A DNA stretch of 64,000 nt from Flavobacteriaceae bacterium GSB9 (GCA_022749295.1 CP062007.1:1984001-2048000), one strand, 5' to 3'; positions 10,301 through 18,899 are shown, counted from the first letter of the stretch. Translations and numbers: made by a program. Notes: generated by a model not told the origin, from the sequence alone.

Positions 10301-10558
10301 AATACTAAAAACTCCAAACCCAATGGATGCACCTCCGTATGCTTTACTTAGAGCAACTTGCCCTGATTTTACGATAAATTGTTCAGATGTAGATATACCA
10401 AATTCCGATAATTTAAACACACGTGCCCATGATTCGTCTCTTTCACAAGAAGGCATCCCTGTTTCAATAGGCGTATTACCCACATTATGAGTTAAGGTAA
10501 TTTGAGCCGATAAACCAAAACTAAAAAACAGAAATAGTAACGCAAGAATATTCTTCAT
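7337..10558 (-). CDS. T9SS type-B secreted multidomain protein (PKD, CHU_C-type C-terminal domain)
   Basis: Secreted or surface protein of 1073 residues with an N-terminal signal peptide (MKNILALLFLFFSFGLSAQ). Two tandem modules of about 185 residues follow, each starting LTHNV and containing an IVVP(A/K)(E/D)VE segment. A PKD domain lies near 395-470 (VIWDFGDP, DGTYTITAMV). Four repeats of about 91 residues span roughly 474-837, each with ACD/LCD at its start and a C(Y/F)(S/A)E(T/S) near its end. The last 90 residues (FFTPNGDGINDYWQI, YDRYGKLLKQ, WDGTFKGQNM) are the gliding-motility CHU_C sorting domain used for export through T9SS. An adhesin or matrix role is likely; no catalytic domain was recognised. 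Confidence 0.85.
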   Translation of the reverse strand: MKNILALLFLFFSFGLSAQITLTHNVGNTPIETGMPSCERDESWARVFKLSEFGISTSEQFIVKSGQVALSKAYGGASIGFGVFSIDSDFPESTPRYLGGGGLATLPVVSGAPQIFQVDFNHPIVVPAEVERILVVVNKRDDSYNSNSAEVVIAGTELDNAESWYLGCRKYYNYVTTENLNNPVPNANFFINVTGETYDNKSLGASTTLTHNVCDQPIWVNQYGCSGGAINFSRRFVLDDFGISNNEEFVINNGQVAFSAVGDWDVRIQFNIYKIDANFPNSFSESDLIGSSQELRLPPSSDRLNPKIFNLEFDSPIVVPKDVEYLLVEVNHLWSTGYSAAFIAGTEYDNDVSWIKSNTPGCTPHGYYESRDISYYINVTGNVNHVTNNFEMNISNICSEFLKEFSVEKKDDVASVIWDFGDPASGADNTSTDLSPFHDFSADGTYTITAMVTGNDGSVEELTETFDVKEPPNANSIDDIYACEDDFSTGFSSAFDVSAVKQEILGGQTNKLVKFVDGSGNEYDDLPNPFTNTVKDRETITVRVAHNDNPCCYSETTFDLLVRPLPNLISVEDLVLCDSQTNGYAYFDLQKVKDGILENNSGINIEFYHENGQKIQEPLNAVENKIVNEEVIRVRVINISTTCFSESIFKLKVNPLPEANTLTELIGCDENNDGISEYFDTTNIEDEVLGNQTNMIVSYYDSNGNMLGGPLPNPFTNSIPNQEIITVRVTNPLTSCYAETPLTLTAAAQPKINKPSNLYACDEGGGYGTFNTAAIESEIIGNQTGLNVLYFDSAGNSLTDTFLSFENTEAWFQTIYVRVENQQNNLCYSETNFDLVVNKLPKVSIEETYFLCNLEPYLYTNIDLGFDTYSWQYEDGQVLSNTNEVDLVDAGHYKLTVGKNKNGIYCENNFEFQLIRSVLPAIDKVNYKELSDDNYIEIFASGDGDFEYSINGVDYQDSNLFTRLAGGIYTAYARDKFGCGEDSIEVVVIDYPKFFTPNGDGINDYWQIRGVSAYPNAEIFIYDRYGKLLKQVLARNKGWDGTFKGQNMGATDYWFTVKLNESQKFNGHFSLKR

Positions 10559-10629
10559 GAGACTAAAATAGAAAAAGCTCTCAAGTTATCCGCGCTTTTC
10601 GGTTTTTATACAGAAAATTACGACGAAAT

Positions 10630-11313
10630 TTATGGCGTAGAATTAGAAACCTGTAACAACTTTCCGTTGTAATATTTTTGTCCCGTTAAAGAAAACCCAA
10701 ATATATATTCTGCCATTTCCAAGGCGGTAGTGGGCGCTTTGTAACCCGGAAAGGCTTCTTCTAACATTTCTGTTTGCACTGCTCCCAATGCCAAAACATT
10801 AAACGAAATCCCCGATTCTTTATACTCCTCAGCCAGTAACTCGGTTAGCGTAATTACGGCCGCTTTACTGGAACTGTATGCAGCTAACCCCGGAAATTTC
10901 ACGCTACCCTGTACGCCACCCATCGAACTAACTGTAACTACATGGCTGTCTTTGCTCATAAATGGCAATACCACTCGGGTGAGTTCGGCAACACCGTAAA
11001 CATTGGTTTTGTAAACCGCTTCAAAATCCTGCATAGTGATTTCAGAAAAGGGCTTGTTGACCAGCATCCCTGCGTTGTTGATTAATACGTCAACTTGCTT
11101 CCAATTCTCATTCACAAAATCTTCAACCGCTTTATAGGCTTCAACTTCACTCAAATCAAAAGAAAAGCATGATACATTTTTTAGTTTTAAATCTCTAACT
11201 GGTTTTTCATTCCGCGAAAGCGCCAATACTTGATGTCCTGCCTTTGCAAAAAGTTTTACCAATTCAAACCCTATGCCTCTGCTTGTTCCTGTTATGATAA
11301 TGTTATTACTCAT
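10630..11313 (-). CDS. short-chain dehydrogenase/reductase (SDR)
   Basis: NAD(P)-dependent oxidoreductase of 227 residues with the Rossmann motif TGTSRGIGFE at the N-terminus, NNAGM near residue 83 and the catalytic YSSSK (YxxxK) preceded by a serine in VSSMGG. At the short end of the classical SDR range. The substrate cannot be deduced. Its ATG overlaps the 3' end of the M28 peptidase gene by 8 bp, so the two are coupled. Confidence 0.88.
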   Translation of the reverse strand: MSNNIIITGTSRGIGFELVKLFAKAGHQVLALSRNEKPVRDLKLKNVSCFSFDLSEVEAYKAVEDFVNENWKQVDVLINNAGMLVNKPFSEITMQDFEAVYKTNVYGVAELTRVVLPFMSKDSHVVTVSSMGGVQGSVKFPGLAAYSSSKAAVITLTELLAEEYKESGISFNVLALGAVQTEMLEEAFPGYKAPTTALEMAEYIFGFSLTGQKYYNGKLLQVSNSTP

Positions 11314-12280
11314 TGTTCAATTGTATTTCTTGGGTTGGTGCATTTATCATACCCTCCAATGCCGGAATCATTTGATTTATAAAATCCTGCATATGTTTAA
11401 AATCCATTTTATCGACCTCATCATCTACGTGGTGATAATAGTCAAAATTTGTAAAATCGAAAGTTGAAATAGCTTGGGCCGGAATTTTAAATGCATTATA
11501 AAACGGATAATTGTCCGAGCGTTTAAACAAATTATACTGCTTGGCTTGAGGCAAAAACCCAACAATTTTATTTTGCGCATATTCGTTAAGTTTTTCAGCC
11601 ATATTCGACATTTTAAACCCCGTGATATAAGCCATGGCTTCACCTGCTGCCCTTGGCACACCTACCATTTCGAAATTAATCATGGTATAGAGGTTTAGTC
11701 CATTATTTTTAAGTTTATCTGCCAAATGTTCTGATCCTTTTAACCCCATTTCTTCAGCATCATACAGGGTAAACAAAAGACTCCGTTTGTTATTTTTGGT
11801 TTTTGAGAAATATTTGGCCCACTCCAAAACAGCTACAGTTCCAGAAGCATCATCGTTAGCGCCATTGGCAATTTTATCGCCATCAACTTCTTTAGCGACA
11901 CCAATATGGTCGTAATGGGCACCCAAAACAACAAACTCGTTTTTAAGTTCGGGGTCGCTACCCTCCAAATAACCCACTACATTATAACCATTAAGTTTTT
12001 TTACCTTAAAACTATCTCGGTAGGTTTTAAAATAGGGTTGTACGTTATGCTTTTGGAAAATATATTCTATAAATTTTGCTGCAGCCTCAATTCCAATAGT
12101 TCCTGTTTGTCTGCCTTTTAAGGCATCGGAAGCTAAATATTCCAAGGCCGATTTCATATCGGTTTCAGGCATTTTGGGAATGATAACTTCAGGTGTTTTA
12201 CCAATCACGTTAGCCGTTTTCTTTTGTGAACCGCAGGCCAAGAGGAGCAAACAGCCTATTAAAACCAAAAATTTATTCAT
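11306..12280 (-). CDS. M28 family zinc aminopeptidase, lipoprotein
   Basis: Exported peptidase of 324 residues. The signal peptide ends in the lipobox LLAC with Cys16, so it is probably lipid-anchored in the envelope. Zinc-site segments of family M28 are visible: GAHYDHIG, NGANDDASGTVAVLE and LYDAEEMGLKGSEH, plus a late histidine in DYYHHVDDEVD. Such enzymes trim amino acids from peptides in the periplasm. Upstream gene of a two-gene unit with the SDR. Confidence 0.9.
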   Translation of the reverse strand: MNKFLVLIGCLLLLACGSQKKTANVIGKTPEVIIPKMPETDMKSALEYLASDALKGRQTGTIGIEAAAKFIEYIFQKHNVQPYFKTYRDSFKVKKLNGYNVVGYLEGSDPELKNEFVVLGAHYDHIGVAKEVDGDKIANGANDDASGTVAVLEWAKYFSKTKNNKRSLLFTLYDAEEMGLKGSEHLADKLKNNGLNLYTMINFEMVGVPRAAGEAMAYITGFKMSNMAEKLNEYAQNKIVGFLPQAKQYNLFKRSDNYPFYNAFKIPAQAISTFDFTNFDYYHHVDDEVDKMDFKHMQDFINQMIPALEGMINAPTQEIQLNNE

Positions 12281-12422
12281 ATTAAAAATTGTAAAAAATT
12301 AAAGATAAAAAACTTCGTTAAAGCGCAGTACATTAACAGCCTTAATTATACAAAAAAGTATTAGAAATCGTTCATCTTGCATAACCCATTAAAATTCACT
12401 AATTTGTTAGAAACTTAAAGCC

Positions 12423-13523
12423 ATGCCAATTTATTTAGACCGTCATGAAATGCCAAATGGCGTTACAGCAGAACATGTTGCTGAAATGCACCAAGCCGAT
12501 TTAAAAATTGAACATGAATTTAATTGTAGAGGCCTTACTTATTGGTGCGATGAAAAGCGTCAAACAGCTTTCTGTCTTATCGAAGCTCCAAATAAAAAAG
12601 CTATTAAAGAACTCCATGAAAATGCACATGGAGATGTCCCTTTGCGAATAATTGAAGTGGACGAAAATATTGTAGAATCCTTTTTGGGGAGAATTGAAGA
12701 CCCCGAAAAATCTCAAAACACGGAACTAAATATTATAAACGACCCTGCTTTTAGGGTGCTTATGGCTGTTGAACTAAGCTATTACTTCAGTGAAATTGAA
12801 GACCTCCAATTCAATTTATTTGCCCAAAAGCTTCACAAAAATATAGCTGAAACAATAAAAAAATTTAACGGAAGGGTTGTAAAAAAAGACCATAACAATT
12901 ACTTAATTTCATTTCATTCTGTTACAGATGCCGTTTTATGTGCATCAAATACTATGAATAGTTCTAATTTCTGTAAACCCGATTCTGGTGTTGTTCAACT
13001 TAACATTGGCTTAAGTTGTGGTGTTCCCGTAACTCAAAAAGAAAATATTTTTGAAGACACTATAGCATTAAGTACCAGAATGTGCAACTTTGTAAAAGAA
13101 CCCCTCGTTATTTCTAATGATGTAAAACTTTTGTACGAAAGTGAAAATCAAAATGCATCAATTGACAATAAACTCGTTAAAACGCTTAAACCAAGCGAAG
13201 AAAAATTCTTAACACAGTTCGTTGATTTTTTAGAAACCACATGGGACAATCCTAACTTAAAAGTCAACGACTTTGGCAAGTCTTTAGGTTTAAGCAAATC
13301 TCAACTCTACAGAAAACTAACCAACCTCAGTGGAAAATCACCCAATAATTTTTTAAAAGAATATAGGTTACATAAAGCTTTAGATCTGTTTCGAAATCAA
13401 AAAGGAAATATATCAGAAATAGCTTTTGAAGCTGGTTTTAACAGTGCCGCTTATTTCTCAAAATGTTTTTTAAGCAAGTACGGCATTCTTCCTTCAACAT
13501 ATATTCAACAGCATTTAGCTTAA
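12423..13523 (+). CDS. three-domain AraC-type regulator (DUF4242, cyclase-like domain, HTH_18)
   Basis: Protein of 366 residues with three parts. Residues 1-92 match DUF4242/SCO4226-like domains (MPIYLDRHEMPNGVTAEHVAEMH), a family with a nickel-binding member. Residues about 105-245 resemble a class III nucleotidyl cyclase fold (FNGRVVKKDHNNYLISFHSVTDAV, LNIGLSCGVP, DTIALSTRMCNF), but the metal-binding aspartate pattern looks lost, so it is probably a sensor rather than an enzyme. Residues about 265-366 are an AraC DNA-binding domain (LKVNDFGKSLGLSKSQLYRKL, ISEIAFEAGFNSAAYFSKCF). It lies upstream of, and codirectional with, a truncated hemoglobin and an FAD oxidoreductase and may control them. 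The ligand is unknown. Confidence 0.8.
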   Translation: MPIYLDRHEMPNGVTAEHVAEMHQADLKIEHEFNCRGLTYWCDEKRQTAFCLIEAPNKKAIKELHENAHGDVPLRIIEVDENIVESFLGRIEDPEKSQNTELNIINDPAFRVLMAVELSYYFSEIEDLQFNLFAQKLHKNIAETIKKFNGRVVKKDHNNYLISFHSVTDAVLCASNTMNSSNFCKPDSGVVQLNIGLSCGVPVTQKENIFEDTIALSTRMCNFVKEPLVISNDVKLLYESENQNASIDNKLVKTLKPSEEKFLTQFVDFLETTWDNPNLKVNDFGKSLGLSKSQLYRKLTNLSGKSPNNFLKEYRLHKALDLFRNQKGNISEIAFEAGFNSAAYFSKCFLSKYGILPSTYIQQHLA

Positions 13524-13646
13524 AAAACATATTATCTGCTCTGTTTCTTCCATGGTTCAAAATTCTACTTATTTGAATTAAATGTAGAGGTAGGTTTATT
13601 TCTTCTTTTATAATTTTAATGGCATAACACCAATCAAATTAGAATT

Positions 13647-14018
13647 ATGAAAACACTATTTGAACGCCTTGGAGGTAATAGCGGTATATCTTCAATCGTC
13701 GAAGACACCGTTAACGAACACATGAAAAACCCACATGTTAATGCTCGGTTTTTACCATTTTTAGAACGGCCAGAACACTTATCTATTATTAAACAACATA
13801 CCGTTGATTTTTTCGCGGCTGGTAGTGGCGGACCAAACCAATATACGGGCAAAGATATGGTAACAGCGCATACTGGAATGAACATTAGTCCAGAAGAATA
13901 CATGCATGTCGTTGATGACATTTTTATAGCACTAGATAAAAACAATATTGATGAAGACTCAAAAAAAGAAGTGCTATCAATTTTATGGTCATTAAAAGAC
14001 ATGATCATCGGTAAATAA
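13647..14018 (+). CDS. group 1 truncated hemoglobin
   Basis: Small heme protein of 123 residues, normal for trHbN. The N-terminal FERLGG, the PHVNARFLPF segment, the QYTGKDMVTAHTGM stretch with His75 as the probable proximal heme ligand, and the final helix are all in place. Proteins of this group bind oxygen or nitric oxide and several act as NO dioxygenases; the role here is inferred. It is 14 bp upstream of the FAD-linked oxidoreductase, so the two are probably cotranscribed. Confidence 0.9.
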   Translation: MKTLFERLGGNSGISSIVEDTVNEHMKNPHVNARFLPFLERPEHLSIIKQHTVDFFAAGSGGPNQYTGKDMVTAHTGMNISPEEYMHVVDDIFIALDKNNIDEDSKKEVLSILWSLKDMIIGK

Positions 14019-14032
14019 ATCCAACTAAAATC

Positions 14033-15424
14033 ATGAAAACATTAGTAGAAGACTTAAAACCAGAGTTGTTAGAGGCTTTAGCCTCAAAGCTAAGAGGCCA
14101 AATTATCAGTTCAAATGACAAAAACTATAACGCTACAAGAAAAGTCTACAATGGGATGATAGATAAACACCCTGGCTTATTCGTTATGTGTGTAGATGTT
14201 GCCGATGTTATTGCGGCTGTAAACTTTGGTAGAGAAAACAACCTGTTGATAGCCGTAAGGGGCGGCGGCCATAATGGCGGTGGTTTAGGTTTATGCGACG
14301 GAGGCTTAGTAATAGATTTATCTGGAATTAAGTTTGTACGTGTAGACACATCAGACAATACCGTTAGAGTGGGCGGTGGTAATCTTTGGGGCGAAGTTGA
14401 CCATGCCACTCATGCGTTTGGTTTAGCGGTGCCCGCAGGAATTATTTCCACTACCGGAGTTGGTGGCTTAACACTAGGTGGTGGTGTTGGCCATTTATCA
14501 CGAAAATTCGGTTTAACAATTGATAACCTGCTGGAAGCCGATATGGTTTTGGCGGATGGCTCATTTGTTACGGTTAATGCAAAACAAAACACCGATTTGT
14601 TTTGGGCTATTCGGGGTGGAGGCGGAAATTTTGGGATTGTAACATCGTTTAAATTTCAGGCACACCCTTTAAAAACGGTAATTGGCGGGCCAACCTTATG
14701 GCCAATTGAAAGAACCGAAGAAATCATGGAATGGTACCATGCATTTATTCACAATGCACCAGAGGAATTAAATGGTTTTATTGCTACAATGGTTATTCCT
14801 GGGCCTCCTTTTCCAGATTTTTTGCATGGCAACCAATACTGTGGCATTGTTTGGTGCTATACGGGCAGTCAGGATGATTTTGACGAACTCATAAAACCTG
14901 CATTAGATTTGGAACCTGTTTTTAGCCATGTTGGCGAAATGCCATATCCAGCCATTCAAACTTTATTTGATGGGCTAATGCCTCCTGGGCTACATTGGTA
15001 CTGGAGAGCTGATTTTTTTAATGAACTTGGCCCAGAGATAAGGGCCGAACACTTAAATTTTGGATCAAAAATCCCTACACCACTTTCTCAAATGCACCTA
15101 TATCCCATAACTGGTGCAGCAAGCCGTGTGGGGCCGGAAGAAACGCCATGGGCATATCGTGATGCTAAGTATGCCGGAGTTATTGTTGGAGTTTCACCCG
15201 ACGCTTCAGACGATGCAAAGATTACTAATTGGTGTAAAAATTATTGGGAAGCACTCCATCCTTATTCCTCAGGAGGAGCCTATTCTAATTTTATGATGGA
15301 AGAGGGACAAGAACGCGTTCAAGCTAGCTATAAACATAACTACCAGCAATTAACAAAAATAAAAGCAAAATATGATCCTGATAATTTATTTAGGGTTAAT
15401 CAAAACATAAAACCCAATAATTAA
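14033..15424 (+). CDS. FAD-binding oxidoreductase with BBE domain
   Basis: Flavoenzyme of 463 residues of the PCMH/berberine-bridge type. The FAD-binding motif AVRGGGHNGGG places His80 as the probable 8-alpha covalent FAD attachment residue, and GVGGLTLGGGVGHLSRKFGL follows. The C-terminal BBE segment (NYWEALHPYSSGGAYSNFM, YDPDNLFRVNQNI) is complete. These enzymes oxidise sugars, alcohols or phenolic compounds with oxygen as acceptor; the substrate here is unknown. Sharing a transcript with a truncated hemoglobin suggests a link to oxygen or NO chemistry, which is inference. A strong terminator follows. Confidence 0.88.
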   Translation: MKTLVEDLKPELLEALASKLRGQIISSNDKNYNATRKVYNGMIDKHPGLFVMCVDVADVIAAVNFGRENNLLIAVRGGGHNGGGLGLCDGGLVIDLSGIKFVRVDTSDNTVRVGGGNLWGEVDHATHAFGLAVPAGIISTTGVGGLTLGGGVGHLSRKFGLTIDNLLEADMVLADGSFVTVNAKQNTDLFWAIRGGGGNFGIVTSFKFQAHPLKTVIGGPTLWPIERTEEIMEWYHAFIHNAPEELNGFIATMVIPGPPFPDFLHGNQYCGIVWCYTGSQDDFDELIKPALDLEPVFSHVGEMPYPAIQTLFDGLMPPGLHWYWRADFFNELGPEIRAEHLNFGSKIPTPLSQMHLYPITGAASRVGPEETPWAYRDAKYAGVIVGVSPDASDDAKITNWCKNYWEALHPYSSGGAYSNFMMEEGQERVQASYKHNYQQLTKIKAKYDPDNLFRVNQNIKPNN

Positions 15425-15433
15425 AAGGCATAA

Positions 15434-15467
15434 AAAAACCTGTTTCTCAAATTTGAAACAGGTTTTT
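15434..15467. terminator. bidirectional intrinsic terminator
   Basis: A 13-bp perfect stem (AAAAACCTGTTTC paired with GAAACAGGTTTTT) with an 8-base loop ends in T-runs on both strands. It lies between the convergent FAD oxidoreductase and pdhC genes and can serve both. Confidence 0.85.
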
Positions 15468-15527
15468 GCTTTTTATAAATGCTTTGATACTGAAATTTAA
15501 TTCAGACCGACACGTTTTCAATATAAC

Positions 15528-17165
15528 TTACACTAACATGGTTACTGGGTTCTCAATGTATCCTTTTAAAGTTTGAAGGAATTGAGCTCCTGTAGCGCCA
15601 TCAACCGTACGGTGATCACAAGCCAATGTTAATTTCATGGTATTACCAACTACAATCTCGCCATTTTTAACTACTGGTTTTTGCACAATAGCACCAACAG
15701 ACAGAATCGCCGAATTAGGTTGATTGATAATAGATGTAAAGTAATCAATACCAAACATACCTAAGTTTGACACTGTAAACGTACTGCCGGACATCTCATC
15801 TGGAGTAAGTTTTTTGTTCTTGGCTTTAATGGCAAGCTCTTTGACACCTGCTCCAATTTGTGGAAGCGATTGCTCATTAGCAAAACGCACAACAGGCACT
15901 ACCAAACCGTCAGGAACAGCGACTGCTACACCAATATGTACGTGGTTATTCAATCTCATTTTATCGTCAAACCATTGCGAATTAACTTGCGGATGTTCTT
16001 TTAACGCTAACGCACAAGCCTTAACTACGATATCGTTAAACGATATTTTTGTATCTGGAATGGAGTTAAACTGTGTTCTAAAAGCGATTGCATTATCCAT
16101 ATCGAACTCTACGGCCAAGTAATAATGTGGCGCAGAGAATTTAGATTTGGTTAACGATTTTGCAATAGCCTTACGCATTTGCGAGTTTGGCACATCGTCA
16201 AAATCTTCCTGTCCTAATGGCAAAAACTTACCTGCAGCAGCTGCGCCTGCAGCTGGTTCATAATTTTCGATATCGCGCTTAACTATACGTCCGTTTTCAC
16301 CAGAACCTTGAACTTTAGTTAGGTTAATTCCTTTTTCTTCGGCCAATTTTTTAGCTAACGGCGACACAAAAACACGGCCGTTTTCGGTTACCGGTGTTGG
16401 CGCAGGTGCACTCGATTTTGGTTTTGAAGGTGCTGGTGCAGAAGCTTTAGGCGCTTCTTTTTTAGGCTCAGCCTTAGGAGCCTCTTCCTTTTTGGCCGGT
16501 GCCGCGGAAAAATTAGAAGCCACACCAGAAACATCGGTTCCTTCAGGGCCAATAATCGCTAATAGCTCATCTACTTTTGCAGATTCGCCTTCTTGTAAGC
16601 CAATTTCCAATAAAGTACCCGATTGGAATGATTCAAATTCCATAGTTGCTTTATCGGTTTCTATTTCTGCTAAAATATCACCTTCCTCAACTTTGTCTCC
16701 AACTTTTTTAAGCCATGTAGCAACCGTACCTTCTTCCATAGTATCACTTAAGCGTGGCATGGTAACTACAATTACACCCTCTGGCAAATCTGCAGACCCA
16801 CCTGATGCTTCATTAGCTGCTTCCTCACTGGACGATGCATCTTCTTCAGTAGAATCATCTGATTCTTCATTATCTCCATCCTCTGAAGCACTACCCCCTC
16901 CATTCAGTAAATCTGATATATCTTCTCCTTCTTCACCAATAATAGCCAATAGTTCATCTACTTTTGTAGTTTCCCCTTCTTGTACACCAATGTGAAGCAA
17001 GGTTCCTTCATTGAAGGACTCGAACTCCATTGTTGCTTTATCGGTTTCAATTTCAGCTAAAATATCTCCTTCTTCAATCTTATCTCCTACTTTTTTTAAC
17101 CAAGCCGCAACGGTACCTTCTTCCATGGTATCGCTTAAACGCGGCATATTTACTACTATTGCCAT
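15528..17165 (-). CDS. pdhC: pyruvate dehydrogenase E2, dihydrolipoamide acetyltransferase
   Basis: E2 core of the pyruvate dehydrogenase complex, moving the acetyl group from lipoyl arms to CoA. At 545 residues it has two tandem lipoyl domains with lipoyl lysines at about K43 and K172 (both in ETDKATMEF), an acidic Ser/Glu-rich linker and an Ala/Pro/Lys linker. An E1/E3-binding domain lies near 262-300 (RVFVSPLAKKLAEEKGI), and the catalytic domain ends with DHRTVDGATGAQFL. The two lipoyl domains are near-identical and form a DNA direct repeat. It starts 3 bp after pdhA. The E1-beta and E3 genes are not in the window. Confidence 0.95.
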   Translation of the reverse strand: MAIVVNMPRLSDTMEEGTVAAWLKKVGDKIEEGDILAEIETDKATMEFESFNEGTLLHIGVQEGETTKVDELLAIIGEEGEDISDLLNGGGSASEDGDNEESDDSTEEDASSSEEAANEASGGSADLPEGVIVVTMPRLSDTMEEGTVATWLKKVGDKVEEGDILAEIETDKATMEFESFQSGTLLEIGLQEGESAKVDELLAIIGPEGTDVSGVASNFSAAPAKKEEAPKAEPKKEAPKASAPAPSKPKSSAPAPTPVTENGRVFVSPLAKKLAEEKGINLTKVQGSGENGRIVKRDIENYEPAAGAAAAGKFLPLGQEDFDDVPNSQMRKAIAKSLTKSKFSAPHYYLAVEFDMDNAIAFRTQFNSIPDTKISFNDIVVKACALALKEHPQVNSQWFDDKMRLNNHVHIGVAVAVPDGLVVPVVRFANEQSLPQIGAGVKELAIKAKNKKLTPDEMSGSTFTVSNLGMFGIDYFTSIINQPNSAILSVGAIVQKPVVKNGEIVVGNTMKLTLACDHRTVDGATGAQFLQTLKGYIENPVTMLV

Positions 17166-17168
17166 AGT

Positions 17169-18167
17169 TTATATTTTGTGTTGAATAAATGGATAATCTT
17201 CTTGCTCGTAAACCACATCGTACATTACGTTCTTTTCTGGGAATGGCGATTCTTCAGCAAATTTTTCACATTCTGAAACGCGTTCTTTCACTCGTTTGTC
17301 GATGGCTTTAATATCGTCTTCAGAAGCATATTTCTTTTCTAGAATTACATCTTTAACCTGAGTAATCGGGTCTATTTTCTTGTATTCCTCTACTTCATCT
17401 TTTGTTCTATAATGTTGAGCATCACTCATGGAGTGACCTCTATAACGGTAAGTTTTAAGCTCTAAAAATGTTGGCCCCCCACCATTACGTCCTCTTTGGA
17501 TGGCTTCATCGAAAGCTTCGGCTACTTTTACTGGATTCATACCATCAACTGGAGCACAAGGCATATCGTACCCTAAACCTAATTTCCAGATTTCAGTATG
17601 GTTTGCTGTACGCTCAACAGAGGTACCCATAGCATAGCCATTGTTTTCACAAACAAATACTACAGGAAGATTCCACAGCATAGCCAAGTTAAAAGCTTCA
17701 TGAAGCGAACCTTGACGTGCTGCACCATCACCGAAACAACATAAAGTCACCGCATCACTGCCGTGATACTTGTCGCCAAATGCAATGCCTGCACCCAATG
17801 GAATTTGGCCACCTACAATACCATGTCCTCCGTAAAAACGGTGTTCTTTAGAGAAGATGTGCATTGAGCCTCCCAATCCTTGCGAGGTACCGGTACCTTT
17901 TCCATACAATTCTGCCATAACACGTTTTGGATCCACACCCATACCAATAGGCTGTACGTGGTTACGATAGGCGGTTATCATTTTGTCTTTAGTCAAATCC
18001 ATAGCGTGTAAAGCTCCTGCTAACACGGCTTCTTGACCATTGTACAAGTGAAGAAATCCTCTTACTTTTTGTTGAATATACACTGCAGCTAGTTTGTCTT
18101 CAAACTTTCTCCAGAATAACATGTCTTCATACCATTTGAGGTAAACCTCTTTTGTAATTTTTTGCAT
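17169..18167 (-). CDS. pdhA: pyruvate dehydrogenase E1 component, alpha subunit
   Basis: Thiamine-diphosphate-binding alpha subunit of pyruvate dehydrogenase, 332 residues. The ThDP motif GDGAARQGSLHEAFN through to CENN is present, as is the active-site loop YRGHSMSDAQHYRTKDEV. The pair pdhA-pdhC without pdhB between them is usual in Flavobacteriaceae, where the beta subunit is encoded elsewhere. The start ATG at 18167 follows a TACTTTTG promoter-like element about 35 bp upstream. Confidence 0.94.
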   Translation of the reverse strand: MQKITKEVYLKWYEDMLFWRKFEDKLAAVYIQQKVRGFLHLYNGQEAVLAGALHAMDLTKDKMITAYRNHVQPIGMGVDPKRVMAELYGKGTGTSQGLGGSMHIFSKEHRFYGGHGIVGGQIPLGAGIAFGDKYHGSDAVTLCCFGDGAARQGSLHEAFNLAMLWNLPVVFVCENNGYAMGTSVERTANHTEIWKLGLGYDMPCAPVDGMNPVKVAEAFDEAIQRGRNGGGPTFLELKTYRYRGHSMSDAQHYRTKDEVEEYKKIDPITQVKDVILEKKYASEDDIKAIDKRVKERVSECEKFAEESPFPEKNVMYDVVYEQEDYPFIQHKI

Positions 18168-18200
18168 GGAATACTATATATAATATTAATAAGCGAAATA

Positions 18201-18208
18201 CAAAAGTA
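18201..18208 (-). promoter_or_regulatory. putative -7 element of pdhA
   Basis: On the minus strand this reads TACTTTTG, matching the Bacteroidota -7 consensus TAnnTTTG, 33 bp upstream of the pdhA start. No well-spaced -33 TTG is seen, so confidence is moderate. Confidence 0.4.
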
Positions 18209-18374
18209 ACACTTTGTACTGTATTGGAAAAACCCAATTTAACTAAAGTAGAAAAAATACAAATAATTTACTTCTTTCTTTCATCTTTAAACATTTATTA
18301 ATTATTTTGATTCTTTAGTGTTTTTATTTAAAATTCAATCGATTACATCAATCAATAAAAGAGCTTTATAGACT

Positions 18375-18857
18375 TTACAATACCGATTTATCAAACATAA
18401 AAGGTAATAGGTTTTTCAACGAGCTAGATTTCGCTACATGTCCTTTTTCACCCATAAAATATATTTCAATTGCTCTTTGCTGTTTAATTTCATACTCGGC
18501 TATAGCTTGTCTACAAGCACCGCAAGGCGGAATTGGACTTACTGTTGGCTGATTTAAAGACCCTGCACAAATGGCCATTGTTTTAATCTTGGCGTCAGGA
18601 AACTGAGAACCCGCATAATAAATAGCGGTGCGCTCTGCACATAAACCCGATGGGTATGATGCGTTCTCTTGGTTGTTGCCAGTTACAATTTCTTGATTAT
18701 CTAAAAGAATAGCTGCCCCTACACTAAAATTTGAATATGGTGAATATGCCTTTTTTCTAGCTTCGATGGCCTTTTGCATTAAATCTAACACCTCAGGCGG
18801 TAATGTTTCAAGGCTTTCAAAAAGCTGCAATGTCGACTCTAATTTAATTTCTTTCAT
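18375..18857 (-). CDS. cdd: cytidine deaminase
   Basis: Deaminates cytidine and deoxycytidine to the uridine forms in pyrimidine salvage. The zinc site is complete: CAERTAIYYAG supplies the first Cys with the catalytic Glu, and PPCGACRQ supplies the other two cysteines. About 160 residues from MKEIKLEST. An in-frame ATG five codons upstream (18872) exists, but the shorter form fits the family better. Codirectional with pdhA, with about 200 bp of gene-free AT-rich DNA between them. Confidence 0.93.
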   Translation of the reverse strand: MKEIKLESTLQLFESLETLPPEVLDLMQKAIEARKKAYSPYSNFSVGAAILLDNQEIVTGNNQENASYPSGLCAERTAIYYAGSQFPDAKIKTMAICAGSLNQPTVSPIPPCGACRQAIAEYEIKQQRAIEIYFMGEKGHVAKSSSLKNLLPFMFDKSVL

Positions 18858-18899
18858 ACATAATAGGTACACAGTAAAAATAACAAACTATTACAAACA

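Noticed and set aside
16492-16995. Long open frame opposite pdhC
   Set aside because: It is the antisense of the two lipoyl domains and their Glu/Ser-rich linker; composition-driven, no family similarity.
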